A stretch of 64,000 nt of DNA from JACPYM01 sp031423495 (GTDB lineage: Bacteria; Acidobacteriota; Blastocatellia; RBC074). This document shows, piece after piece, positions 26,550 through 35,300 of the stretch (its first letter is position 1; every line of letters starts with the position of its first letter). The stretch spans positions 1-64,000 of the forward strand of contig JANPFP010000194.1 in assembly GCA_031423495.1 (NCBI GenBank), written 5' to 3'. Position numbers and translations under genes: made by a program. The notes beneath the pieces were generated by a model that searched no databases, was not told the DNA's origin, and saw only the letters and a program-made list of their open reading frames with translations.

Positions 26550-27573
26550 AATCTTCCTCCGAAAGCGGGTTGGTGGTGGTGACGCTGCGGATTAACTTGC
26601 GGCCTGTGAACTCGGCGTAACGCGCCGCCGCAATGCCCGTGCCCGGTTTCTTGAAAGCCAAATCTTCAAACGTGATTTGGGCTCCGACGGGCAAGTCGCG
26701 CGCGGCGAAAAGGCTTTTGCCGAAGATGCGTTTCATCTCGGCCAGATCGTTCGCCATCGCGGTTTTGTTGACGGGATTGTGCAAGGCGCGTTCGATGAAG
26801 CGCACGCCTTCGACGAGTTGTTTGAGTTCGCCGGTCGTGACCGAAGCAGGCACGTCAGGGCCGAAACATTCGCGCGAAAAAGTTACGTGAACTTCGATCA
26901 ATTGCGCGCCCAGCGTACGCGCGCTGAGTCCGGCATAGATCGTTCCTGAGTGATCTGACAATCCGACAGGGCATTGATAACGCTGGCGCAATTCACCCAG
27001 CACGTTCAAGCCGAGCTTTTCGGGCGGACACGGATAAGCTGTCGTGCATTGAAAGACGGCGACGGGCGCTCCGTTTGATCTGACGCAGGCGACGGCGGCA
27101 TCCATCTCTTCCCAAGTGGACATCCCGCTCGAAAGCAATACGGGCTTGCCAGTTTTTGCCATCGCGGTGAGCATCGGCAAGTTGGTGATTTCGCCTGCGC
27201 CGACCTTCCAGGCTTGCATGCCTAAGCTCTCAAGCAACGTGACGGCTTGCAGTGAAAAGGCTGAAGAGAGAAACACTAAACCACGTTCCGTCGTATGTTC
27301 CGCCAGCCCGCGCCATTGTTCGGGCGTGAATTCCATCCGCTGCCAATAGTCATAGCGCGTCTCGTCTTGCTTGCTGAATTTCACGCGCCAGGGTTCGCCG
27401 GGCGAACTTTCAGCGGCGGCAAAGTGCGTTTGAAACTTGATGGCATCGGCCCCGGCGGCGGCGATGGCGTCAATATAAGCGTGCGCTGTGCCGAGGCTGC
27501 CGTCGTGCGTTTGCGCGATTTCGCCGATGATGAAACAGCGTTGATCGAGTTGTGAAAACCAGTTTGAAGGCAT
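26542..27573 (-). CDS. neuB: N-acetylneuraminate synthase-family enzyme (NeuB-like)
   Basis: 343 aa. The TIM-barrel domain has FIIGEIAQTHDGSLGTAHAY, DAIKFQTHFA, WKVGAGEITNLP, LLSSGMSTWEEM and VGLSDHSGT, all standard NeuB landmarks; the C-terminal SAF antifreeze-like domain begins near residue 285 (GKSLFAARDLPVGAQITFEDL). It condenses a mannosamine-type sugar with phosphoenolpyruvate to make a nine-carbon acid. Its start shares one base with the stop of the membrane protein gene upstream. Which nonulosonate is made is not shown by sequence. Confidence 0.92.
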   Translation of the reverse strand: MPSNWFSQLDQRCFIIGEIAQTHDGSLGTAHAYIDAIAAAGADAIKFQTHFAAAESSPGEPWRVKFSKQDETRYDYWQRMEFTPEQWRGLAEHTTERGLVFLSSAFSLQAVTLLESLGMQAWKVGAGEITNLPMLTAMAKTGKPVLLSSGMSTWEEMDAAVACVRSNGAPVAVFQCTTAYPCPPEKLGLNVLGELRQRYQCPVGLSDHSGTIYAGLSARTLGAQLIEVHVTFSRECFGPDVPASVTTGELKQLVEGVRFIERALHNPVNKTAMANDLAEMKRIFGKSLFAARDLPVGAQITFEDLAFKKPGTGIAAARYAEFTGRKLIRSVTTTNPLSEEDFE

Positions 27574-29177
27574 TATTGCGTTAGGGCGGCGGCGGTTGCC
27601 GATGCGGTCATTGGTGCAGTTAATGATGCAGTCGTTGAGCGACGCCAGAGACTGAGCGCGCTCTTTTCGTTGAGCATGGTGAAAGTAGGTGCGAGCCGGG
27701 CTTTCTCTTGCGAGTCGAATTCCCAGCCGAGCAAATAAGCCACTTCGGGATATTGTTCCCAGGCGATTTTCGTCGGTGCGGCTTCGATTTGCTTGAAGAC
27801 CGCCAACGTCGGGCGGGGCTTAAAACGAACGAAGAACTGTTGGCTGTGAGCCTGATAATTGCCTATGTCTACGCAGCCGTGTTGGGCGCAATAGTAAGAC
27901 GTAGCGTGAAGCAGCGGATTGATCAACGCTTTGGACGCCGGGATGCCGCGATAGCCTGCGACAAACTGTCCGCGCACCGCTGCCGCTGGCAAGGCCGTGA
28001 CATACGTGTTGACCTGTTGAGCGGCTCGCGCCAACAGCGCTCCGTTGAGTAACGCGAGCGCCAACGACGCTGCCAGCAAAAGGCGCGGCAAGGATTGCGG
28101 CAACAACGCGCACGGCAACAGCGGTATCAACAGCAACGCAATCAACGGCACAAAGCGTACTTTGACCAGCGACAATTCGCCGAGGCGGTCGGGTACGAAT
28201 AGCATGGCGGCGAACAATCCTAATCCGATCAACAACAACCAGCGCCGAGCAGCCAGTTCATTCTCTTCACCGGGATTGGAAGCAGACGCCGCGCGCCAGC
28301 GTTGACGAGTTTCGCGTCGGCATAAAAACCAGAACAGCAGCAGGCCGAGCAACAGGCCGCCTGAAATCTGACGGGCAGAAAAAGTGATTTGCGCAAAGGT
28401 CAACAGGTTGAGCAATACGCCGAGGTTTTGGCTGACATTGAGTCCTGACAGTAATCCGATTGGGCCGCTGGGTCTGCTCAAACCGCCGGAGTTTTGTGCG
28501 AGAGCTTGCCCCAGTGACCATCCATAACCGGCGAGCAACAGCAACGGCAGCATCAACAACGCGAGGGCTTCGCGCCAACGCGCTACGAAATCTCTTCGCG
28601 TAGCGCTCATTGCCACCAGTGCGCAACCAATAGACAGCACGTAACAGGCAAACGGCAGCAAGTGGCAGGCGAACAAAACCAGCGCGCAGCCATTGCTCGC
28701 GAGCAACCGTTGCCAGAGCGGGCGGTCGCGCATTTGCCAGAACAGCCACATCGCCCACAACCACAGCGGTACGCCCAGCATGAAGCTGTAAAACCCCGGC
28801 ATGGTCATCCGCGAAAACAGCAACGGGAAGATGACGAAGGAAGCCGGATAAGCCGCATTGCCCGCCAGCCGCGCCAGCAATGGCATGACGCCCGCTAGCA
28901 ACACGATGAACAAGCTGAGAAAAACTTTTTCGGCTATCACCGGCGGCAGGAAGGCGGTCAGCAAATATAGCGGCACGGCTGCTCCCAAATTCGGAGTGAA
29001 GAAAAGTTCGAGATCGAAAAATTGCCCGTAAGCCATTCCGCCATTCATCAGGTCGCGCAAGATTACCGTGTTATAAACGTGGCAAGCGCCGTCTTGCGAA
29101 GGGAAAAACGGCAACCACCACAACAAGCCGAGATGCAATGCCACTACGAACCAGTAAAAATGTTTAAGTCGCGTCAT
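27573..29177 (-). CDS. Multi-pass membrane protein, GT-C-like
   Basis: 534 aa, about ten to twelve hydrophobic segments up to residue 405, then a soluble tail. The first loop carries PFFPSQDGACHVYNTVI, where the Asp may correspond to the catalytic acid of GT-C transferases. It lies directly upstream of neuB (one-base overlap), so it may act on a lipid-linked glycan carrying the nonulosonate. No firm family match by eye; an unrelated membrane protein is possible. Confidence 0.6.
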   Translation of the reverse strand: MTRLKHFYWFVVALHLGLLWWLPFFPSQDGACHVYNTVILRDLMNGGMAYGQFFDLELFFTPNLGAAVPLYLLTAFLPPVIAEKVFLSLFIVLLAGVMPLLARLAGNAAYPASFVIFPLLFSRMTMPGFYSFMLGVPLWLWAMWLFWQMRDRPLWQRLLASNGCALVLFACHLLPFACYVLSIGCALVAMSATRRDFVARWREALALLMLPLLLLAGYGWSLGQALAQNSGGLSRPSGPIGLLSGLNVSQNLGVLLNLLTFAQITFSARQISGGLLLGLLLFWFLCRRETRQRWRAASASNPGEENELAARRWLLLIGLGLFAAMLFVPDRLGELSLVKVRFVPLIALLLIPLLPCALLPQSLPRLLLAASLALALLNGALLARAAQQVNTYVTALPAAAVRGQFVAGYRGIPASKALINPLLHATSYYCAQHGCVDIGNYQAHSQQFFVRFKPRPTLAVFKQIEAAPTKIAWEQYPEVAYLLGWEFDSQEKARLAPTFTMLNEKSALSLWRRSTTASLTAPMTASATAAALTQ

Positions 29178-29223
29178 GATTCAACCTCACCAGCACCAAA
29201 ATTCACACCAATCACATAGGTTG

Positions 29224-30078
29224 TCAGACTACGTCGGCGAAAGTTTTTTCCATGCGCCTGAAATAAAAAGCTCCGCCCACCAGGATGATGACAGAGGCCG
29301 TCGCTGACACGGCGAGCATTGGGCCGGGCGAGTTGCCGGTGCCGAGCAGCGCCCAGCGAAAGCCTTCGACGACGCCGACCATCGGGTTCAGGCCGTAAAC
29401 CAAACGCCACTTGGGATTCATCAGGCTGCTGGGATAAGCGATAGGTGTTGCGAGCATCCAGAATTGCGTGATGAAGGGAACCACATAACGTACGTCACGG
29501 TATTCGACGTTGAGAGCCGAGAGCCATAGACCTACGCCCAGCGCAGTGATGAGCGCGAGCAGCAGAAAGAGCGGCAACCAGACCAGATTCCACGAAGGCA
29601 CGACGCGATGCCACGCCATCATTCCGATCAGCAGCGAGAAGGCGAGCAGGAAATCAACGACCCCCGACATCACCGTGGCGAGCGGAATCGTGAGGCGCGG
29701 AAAATAAACTTTGGTGATGAGATTCGAACTGCCAACGAGGCTGTTAGAGGCTTGCGTCAGGCCGTTGGCAAAAAACGTCCAGGGCACGAGTCCGGCATAA
29801 CAAAACAGCGAATAGGGAATTCCGTCAGAAGGAATTTTCGCCAGTCTGCCGAAAAACAGCAGGAAGACGATCATTGTGAACAGCGGCTGAATGATCGCCC
29901 ACGCAGCGCCCAGCGCCGTTTGTTTGTAGCGCACCTTGATGTCGCGCCACGTCAGGAAGTAAAGCAGTTCGCGGTATTCCCACAGTTCGTTAAGTTTCAA
30001 CGACACCCAGCCGTGCGAAGGCTCGATGCGCCAGACCGGCGTGCCGGGCAATGGTTCAGAACTGACAGGATTATTCAT
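29224..30078 (-). CDS. Polysaccharide ABC exporter permease, Wzm type
   Basis: 284 aa from the ATG at 30078; an ATG at 30153 and a TTG at 30177 would extend it. The chosen start gives the cytosolic N-terminus typical of ABC-2 permeases, with WEYRELLYFLTWRDIKVRYKQTALG before the first helix and then six hydrophobic segments, including LVPWTFFANGLTQASNSLV and ITQFWMLATPIAYPSSLM. It should pair with one or both Wzt ATPases at 16331 and 17616 to move lipid-linked glycan across the inner membrane. It is the first gene of the minus-strand locus. Confidence 0.9.
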   Translation of the reverse strand: MNNPVSSEPLPGTPVWRIEPSHGWVSLKLNELWEYRELLYFLTWRDIKVRYKQTALGAAWAIIQPLFTMIVFLLFFGRLAKIPSDGIPYSLFCYAGLVPWTFFANGLTQASNSLVGSSNLITKVYFPRLTIPLATVMSGVVDFLLAFSLLIGMMAWHRVVPSWNLVWLPLFLLLALITALGVGLWLSALNVEYRDVRYVVPFITQFWMLATPIAYPSSLMNPKWRLVYGLNPMVGVVEGFRWALLGTGNSPGPMLAVSATASVIILVGGAFYFRRMEKTFADVV

Positions 30079-30153
30079 TATGGGTGCAGGGATGACGGTT
30101 AAGGCGAGGCACACTTCTCCCCCGCGTTGGTAAACCGTAACAGGAAACCTCAT

Positions 30154-30476
30154 GTCGAGGCAGCGAATGATTTTCAATGGTGAGGATGCAGAAAGGGCGA
30201 AGAAGCTACGAACAGACGGTCAGCCTTTCGATCACATACTCAGCAGGCTGGCGTCGCGTTGGATTTGGCGCGCGATAGAAATTTGTCAGACCTCGTTAAG
30301 GGATTTCTTGCCAGAGCGCAATCACTTTCACATTGAGTCGCGCGCTCTTTCAGGCATCAGGGATGAAGAAAGATGATGAACCAATTGAGTCGAAGCGAAT
30401 AAGAGAAGCGTGACTGCTTAACGACTTCATTTATTCATTCGCATCACGGGTCACGATTATACACAGCGACTAAGTG
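30154..30476. other. Divergent intergenic region, no gene seen
   Basis: About 320 bp between the permease (minus) and the FkbM gene (plus). It should hold both divergent promoters, but I cannot pick out a convincing sigma-70 pair. No repeat or conserved small ORF is supported. Confidence 0.5.
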
Positions 30477-31313
30477 ATGGCAATAAGCACTTTGGCTGCG
30501 TTACGTCGGTACTCGGATGAAAACTTTATGTTATCCTACCGGCCTATGATTAGACGCAAACTGAAAACTGCCACTGGGTTGGTGAAAGGATATATTCAAG
30601 GCCACGACGACCTGTGGGGGCGTTACGTAGAGTTGCGCGGCAATGTCGTAGAGATCGGCGGCTTGCGCTTTTCGGTCAACGCGCCCGCGATTCGCACGCG
30701 CGACAAGGCGCGGTTTTTGTTCGATAGATACGAACGGCCTGAACGCATCATCGTGGCGAATTACCTGGCTCCGTCGCTGCCGATCATCGAGTTGGGCGGC
30801 AACATCGGCGTGGTCTCTTGCGTAGCCAATCGGCGGTTGAGCGATCCGTCAAAACACGTAGTCGTAGAAGCCAACGCGAACGTGTTGCCGTTGCTCGAAG
30901 CCAACCGTGAACGCAACGGTTGCGGTTTCAAGGTAGTGTACGCCGCGCTCGGTTACGGTGAGACGGTAGACTTTTTCGTCAGCGATGATGCGCTGGCGAG
31001 CAGTGCGGTGGCGTCGGCTGAACGCGTCGTCAAAGTGCCTGCGACCAGTTTGCGCAAGCTGATTGATGATGCTGGCTTTTCTCTCTGCACGCTGTTGTGC
31101 GACATCGAAGGCAGCGAAGCCGAGATGGTCGTGAACGAACTCGACACGCTGGTTCAACACGTCGCTTATTTCTTTCTCGAAACCCACGCCAAAATCGTCG
31201 GCACTGAATCAGTAACGGCGATGCTTGATCGTTTGACCCAGGCGGGATTCAAGACGCTGTTTTCCCGCTGGAGCAATGTCGCTTTGGTTAATACGGCCTT
31301 AGTGCCTCAATAA
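30477..31313 (+). CDS. FkbM-family methyltransferase
   Basis: 278 aa from the ATG at 30477 (a GTG one codon earlier and an ATG at 30546 are alternatives; no clear ribosome site at any). The SAM-binding region PIIELGGNIGVVSC, the acidic VVVEANANVLPLLEANRERN and the catalytic-side LLCDIEGSEAEMV match FkbM enzymes, which often O-methylate sugars. It is transcribed away from the glycan locus and is 24 bp before the dioxygenase-like gene. It may decorate the same polysaccharide. Confidence 0.85.
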   Translation: MAISTLAALRRYSDENFMLSYRPMIRRKLKTATGLVKGYIQGHDDLWGRYVELRGNVVEIGGLRFSVNAPAIRTRDKARFLFDRYERPERIIVANYLAPSLPIIELGGNIGVVSCVANRRLSDPSKHVVVEANANVLPLLEANRERNGCGFKVVYAALGYGETVDFFVSDDALASSAVASAERVVKVPATSLRKLIDDAGFSLCTLLCDIEGSEAEMVVNELDTLVQHVAYFFLETHAKIVGTESVTAMLDRLTQAGFKTLFSRWSNVALVNTALVPQ

Positions 31314-31337
31314 CTTCTTAACAACTGGGCAACGTCC

Positions 31338-32255
31338 ATGACTTCTATAAGCACCCTGCGCCGCAAAGTCGCATATGCCGGTCGCCACTTCACCCCGACT
31401 TGGAAATACGGATTCAATTACCGCGCTACGCTGGCTTATCAAAAAGCTCGCCCCAGATTGGCGGGAGAAGCTGCGCGCGTATTGGCTGAACTCAATCGCA
31501 ACGGCATCGCGATCACTTCGGTGGCGCAGTTGTTGGGTGAGAATGCCTGCTATGCCGAACTCGAAAAAAACGTCGAGCAGTTAGAACAAACCCACGCCGC
31601 GCAAATTGCTGCCGAACGCGCGTCGGCTGATCAATACGATCCGCAGCGCAAATCCTTCATCGTGCATTTGCTGGGCAATCGCCCGCTGCTTGATCCGGCC
31701 AGCCCGTTCGTGCGGTTTCCCTTGCAGCATCCGATTCTCACTATCGCCAACGAATACTTCGGCATGTATACCTGCCTGCGGTTTTACGACGTATGGCACA
31801 CGCTGCGCACGCAAGGTGAAGCGCGCGAATCGCAGCTTTGGCATTACGACCGCGAAGACCATCTGATTCTCAAAATCTTTCTTTACCTCTCAGACGTAGA
31901 CGAAGGCGCTGGCCCGTTCACTTACGCGCCGGGTACGCATGAGAAAGGCACGATCAAGACGCATCCGCCGGGCTTTCTCGAAAACGGCGTCAACCGCGTA
32001 CGCGATGAAGACATGGCGCAGGTCGTACCCGCCACGCAATGGATTAAAGCCATGGGGTCGCGCGGTACGCTGGTGTTCGCCGATACGCGCGGCTACCACC
32101 GCGGCGGCCTGGCGCGCGAGCGCGACCGCATTCTGTATAACTGCATGTTCACCTCGCCGACCTCGCAAGTGTCTGAACATTTTAAGCGCCCGCCAACCAT
32201 AGCGTTACCTGACGACTCGGCGGCGGCGCTGGCCCTGACTTATCGGCGTTGCTAA
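31338..32255 (+). CDS. PhyH-like Fe(II)/2-oxoglutarate dioxygenase
   Basis: 305 aa. The iron-binding H-x-D is seen in LWHYDREDHLILKIFLYL, with the distal His and 2-oxoglutarate Arg in FADTRGYHRGGLARERDR. The YLSDVDEGAGPFTYAPGTH core is typical of phytanoyl-CoA dioxygenase-like proteins, many of which hydroxylate small molecules or sugars. It is 24 bp downstream of the FkbM gene. Substrate unknown. Confidence 0.8.
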   Translation: MTSISTLRRKVAYAGRHFTPTWKYGFNYRATLAYQKARPRLAGEAARVLAELNRNGIAITSVAQLLGENACYAELEKNVEQLEQTHAAQIAAERASADQYDPQRKSFIVHLLGNRPLLDPASPFVRFPLQHPILTIANEYFGMYTCLRFYDVWHTLRTQGEARESQLWHYDREDHLILKIFLYLSDVDEGAGPFTYAPGTHEKGTIKTHPPGFLENGVNRVRDEDMAQVVPATQWIKAMGSRGTLVFADTRGYHRGGLARERDRILYNCMFTSPTSQVSEHFKRPPTIALPDDSAAALALTYRRC

Positions 32256-32323
32256 AAACGGGTTGCACAAAAGAATAAAGACAGAGGAATTTTTAAGAGA
32301 TGGTTTGATTCCTGTGCCAAAGA

Positions 32324-32364
32324 AAAACGGCGCGACTTTGATTCACTCAAAGTCGCGCCGTTTT
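32324..32364. terminator. Bidirectional rho-independent terminator
   Basis: A perfect 18-bp stem (32324-32341 with 32347-32364), 5-nt loop, A-run on the left and T-run on the right. It sits between two converging genes (dioxygenase-like and the large secreted protein), so it can end transcription from both sides. Confidence 0.9.
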
Positions 32365-32381
32365 GTTTGGTGGTTAGCGAG

Positions 32382-35300
32382 TTATTCGTTGTTCGGCTTG
32401 GCTTTGCTTTCCGTTGAGCCTTCACTGTTTTGAGCTTTGCTGGAAAGGGTCAACGGCGTTGTCGTGTTGACCCTGGCGGCGACGCGAATGGTGATCGTAC
32501 GCACGGCAGACATATTGCCGCTCGTATCGCTGCATTGGATGGCGCGCGTATAGCTTTGCCCATCCGCCGTGTTGATGGTGGCTTGATGCACCTGTCCGCC
32601 GACTTGGTTGAAAGGCGTCATCGAGGCAAAGGGCGTAATCAGATCCGCCGCCAGACGGCAGGAGGCGCTTTCGTTGGTGCGTACCTCAATCGCGATCTGC
32701 CGCGTACCGAGTGGGAAGGCATCAGTGCCGGGAATCGCCAACGTAATCACGGGCGGCGTCTTATCCGTCGTGGTTGACGTATAGGTGACGCTTACCGAGG
32801 CAGCGGCTTGATTGCCCGCCGCGTCTACGGCCTTGATGGTGATGAGATTGACGCCCGCTTCGAGCGGAGCTATCAGCGACCAGGTGGTCGTTCCAGTTGC
32901 CACGCCTTGCCTGCCGCGATCGGTCGTGAAGCTCACCACGGTTACGCCCTGATTGTCAGAGGCCTGGCCGGTGATGTGAATGGTGGGGGAAGTGGTTTTT
33001 GCTGCTGCCGTGTTAAAGGTAATCGTCGGCGCTACGTTGTCATTCACCAGTGTGACGGTGACGGTGACGGCGCGCGTGACGGATGGCCCAGCCCCTTGCG
33101 CGGTCAACGTGTAAGTGAACTGGCCCGTCGCCGTCGGCGTGTGTTGGCACGAACCCTGCGCCGCCAGATTCGCACAGTTCGTCGCACTGATGGCGAGCGC
33201 CGTGGCATTGGCCGCCGCCCAAGCCAGCGTGACCGATTGGCCTAAGCGAATCGTCGCCGTGCTGCTCGCCGTCGTACCGCCCGTAGTAGCCATCACCGTG
33301 AAGCTGCTGATTTGCGGTGCCGTGCCCGTCGTCGGAGTGTTGCGAGTGCTGGGCACGCGCGTGACGCCGCCTTTTAACGTTCCGCTGTAAGCATTGGACG
33401 AAACGTCGAGAGCATTTCCGCTTGCTTCGTTGAAACTGAAGCCGAGTTGTAAGCCCGTCTCATTGGCGACCGGTTGGCCCGCGCCGCCGTTATAACGCAC
33501 TGCTACTTCCTGCGCGGTCAGCACGCGATTCACCAAGCGCACCTCGTCCACCTGGCCTTTGTACCATTCGGTGTCAGTGCCGCGATTGCCGATAGCGGTT
33601 AGCGAAGGCCGCGACAGGCCGGTCGGGCTATTGATCAGTTTCTCTTTCAGCCGCGTCTCGTTGTCGGTGTCGGCCTGACCGTCAACGTAAAGCAGCAGTT
33701 TATCGAGGTTGCGTACTGCTACCAGATGATGCCACTGCCCGTCGTTGATTTGTTTTTGTCCGAAAAAGTGCGTGAAGGCGCCCGTATAAATCGAGACCGT
33801 TGTGCCTGCGGTTACGCCGGGCGAAAGGCGTATTTCGTTGCCGCTATTGTTACCCAAAATGGTTTGGAAGTCAGCCGCCTGCGTGTTGGTTTTCACCCAG
33901 GTTTCGAGGCTCCATTCTCTGGTTTGCGGCAAAGCGTTGACGGTGGCGACTGTCACGGCTCCGCTGGTGCCGTCGAAATCCAACGCGTTGTTTGAACCGC
34001 TGACGGCGGCGGCATTGGCTACGTTGAAGCTGATGCTGGCGGGCGCAGAAATGTTCCCTGCCGCATCGCTGCAACGCAACACGTAGTTATAACTTTGTCC
34101 GTTAGCCGTCGTCAGATTCAGGTTGTGCGCCAAGCCGCCGGTTTGCGTGAGCATTTGCATAGAGGCAAACGACACGTCAGTCGGTGCGATGCGGCACATC
34201 GCATTTTCATTGGTGGTTAGTTCCACTTTGACGGTGGATGTGTTCGCCGGATAAATCGTTGCCGCAGGCGAAGTCAGCGTGATGACCGGCGCTATCGTGT
34301 CGCCAGTCGCAAGTGCTGTGATGGTGGCGCTGGCCGAAGCCGTTTGGCCGTTGCTGCCTTGCACCGTCAAGGTGTAAGTCACCGAGCCAGACGTGACAGT
34401 CGGTACGCTGCACGCACCATTAGCTGCGCCATTGTTCAGCGTAATCGTGCAGCCGGGAATGGCCGGACTCAACGACGCTGAGGTTGCGTTGTTGACGGTA
34501 TAACTCAACGAGGCAACGGGCCCGAGGATGACGCCTTGCAGCGTGGGAGCCAATTTCAATCCAGGTTCGGTGATGATGGTGATGTTCTCACCGTTGTCAC
34601 GATAGCTGGCGTAACCCGGCCCGCCTGCACCCAAAAAGCCCCGGCTCGCGCCGTCGGTCGAAGGGCTGACCCAAAACGCGAAGAGCTTGCCGTTCGTCAC
34701 ATAAAACTTGAATTTCACCGTCTGACCGATCAACACAGAAAGGTCGTTCGCGCCCGTCCACGCCATTTGCCGTTTGGTCGCATTGCCGGTGAAAGGTTGA
34801 CAGTTCGCTTTAGAGAAAGGCGCGATGACCTGATTGTTTTCATTCAGGACTTCAGCGCACAGGCTGCCGCCGCTGGCGATTTCGGCGTTTACGAAAAGAT
34901 GCCGTCCGTCGAAACTCACGCGCCGCGTGCTGATCGAACCTTCGGCGCTGCCCGCGTTCAGCGAAGCGAAACCGTCGCGCCGCATCGTCGCCAGACCGGT
35001 GGCTCCGTTGGAATCAACCGAGTTTTCAGCGCCGACGGGCTTACCGCCGCGTCCGCTGAAATAGAAATACATTTGATCGCCGACGATGACCGGCCCGCCC
35101 GCGATGGGTTGCACGTTGCCCCAATTCCACGCGCCCGACGCAGTGCCCGCGCTGAACATCGCCTGCCGATTCGGACGATGCCAATTAAAGCCATCGCGGC
35201 TGAAGCCGAAATAAACTTCGTTGATCTTGGGGCGTCCGGTGGGTTTGTTGGCCGCGCCGCGCAGAATTGAAAACTGCGCGAGCATCAGGCTTTCGTAACC

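Noticed and set aside
197..32255. Exosortase/PEP-CTERM system
   Set aside because: Some gene types (FemAB-like, amidotransferase, TIGR03087-like) recall such loci, but no exosortase gene and no PEP-CTERM tail on the secreted proteins were found in the window.
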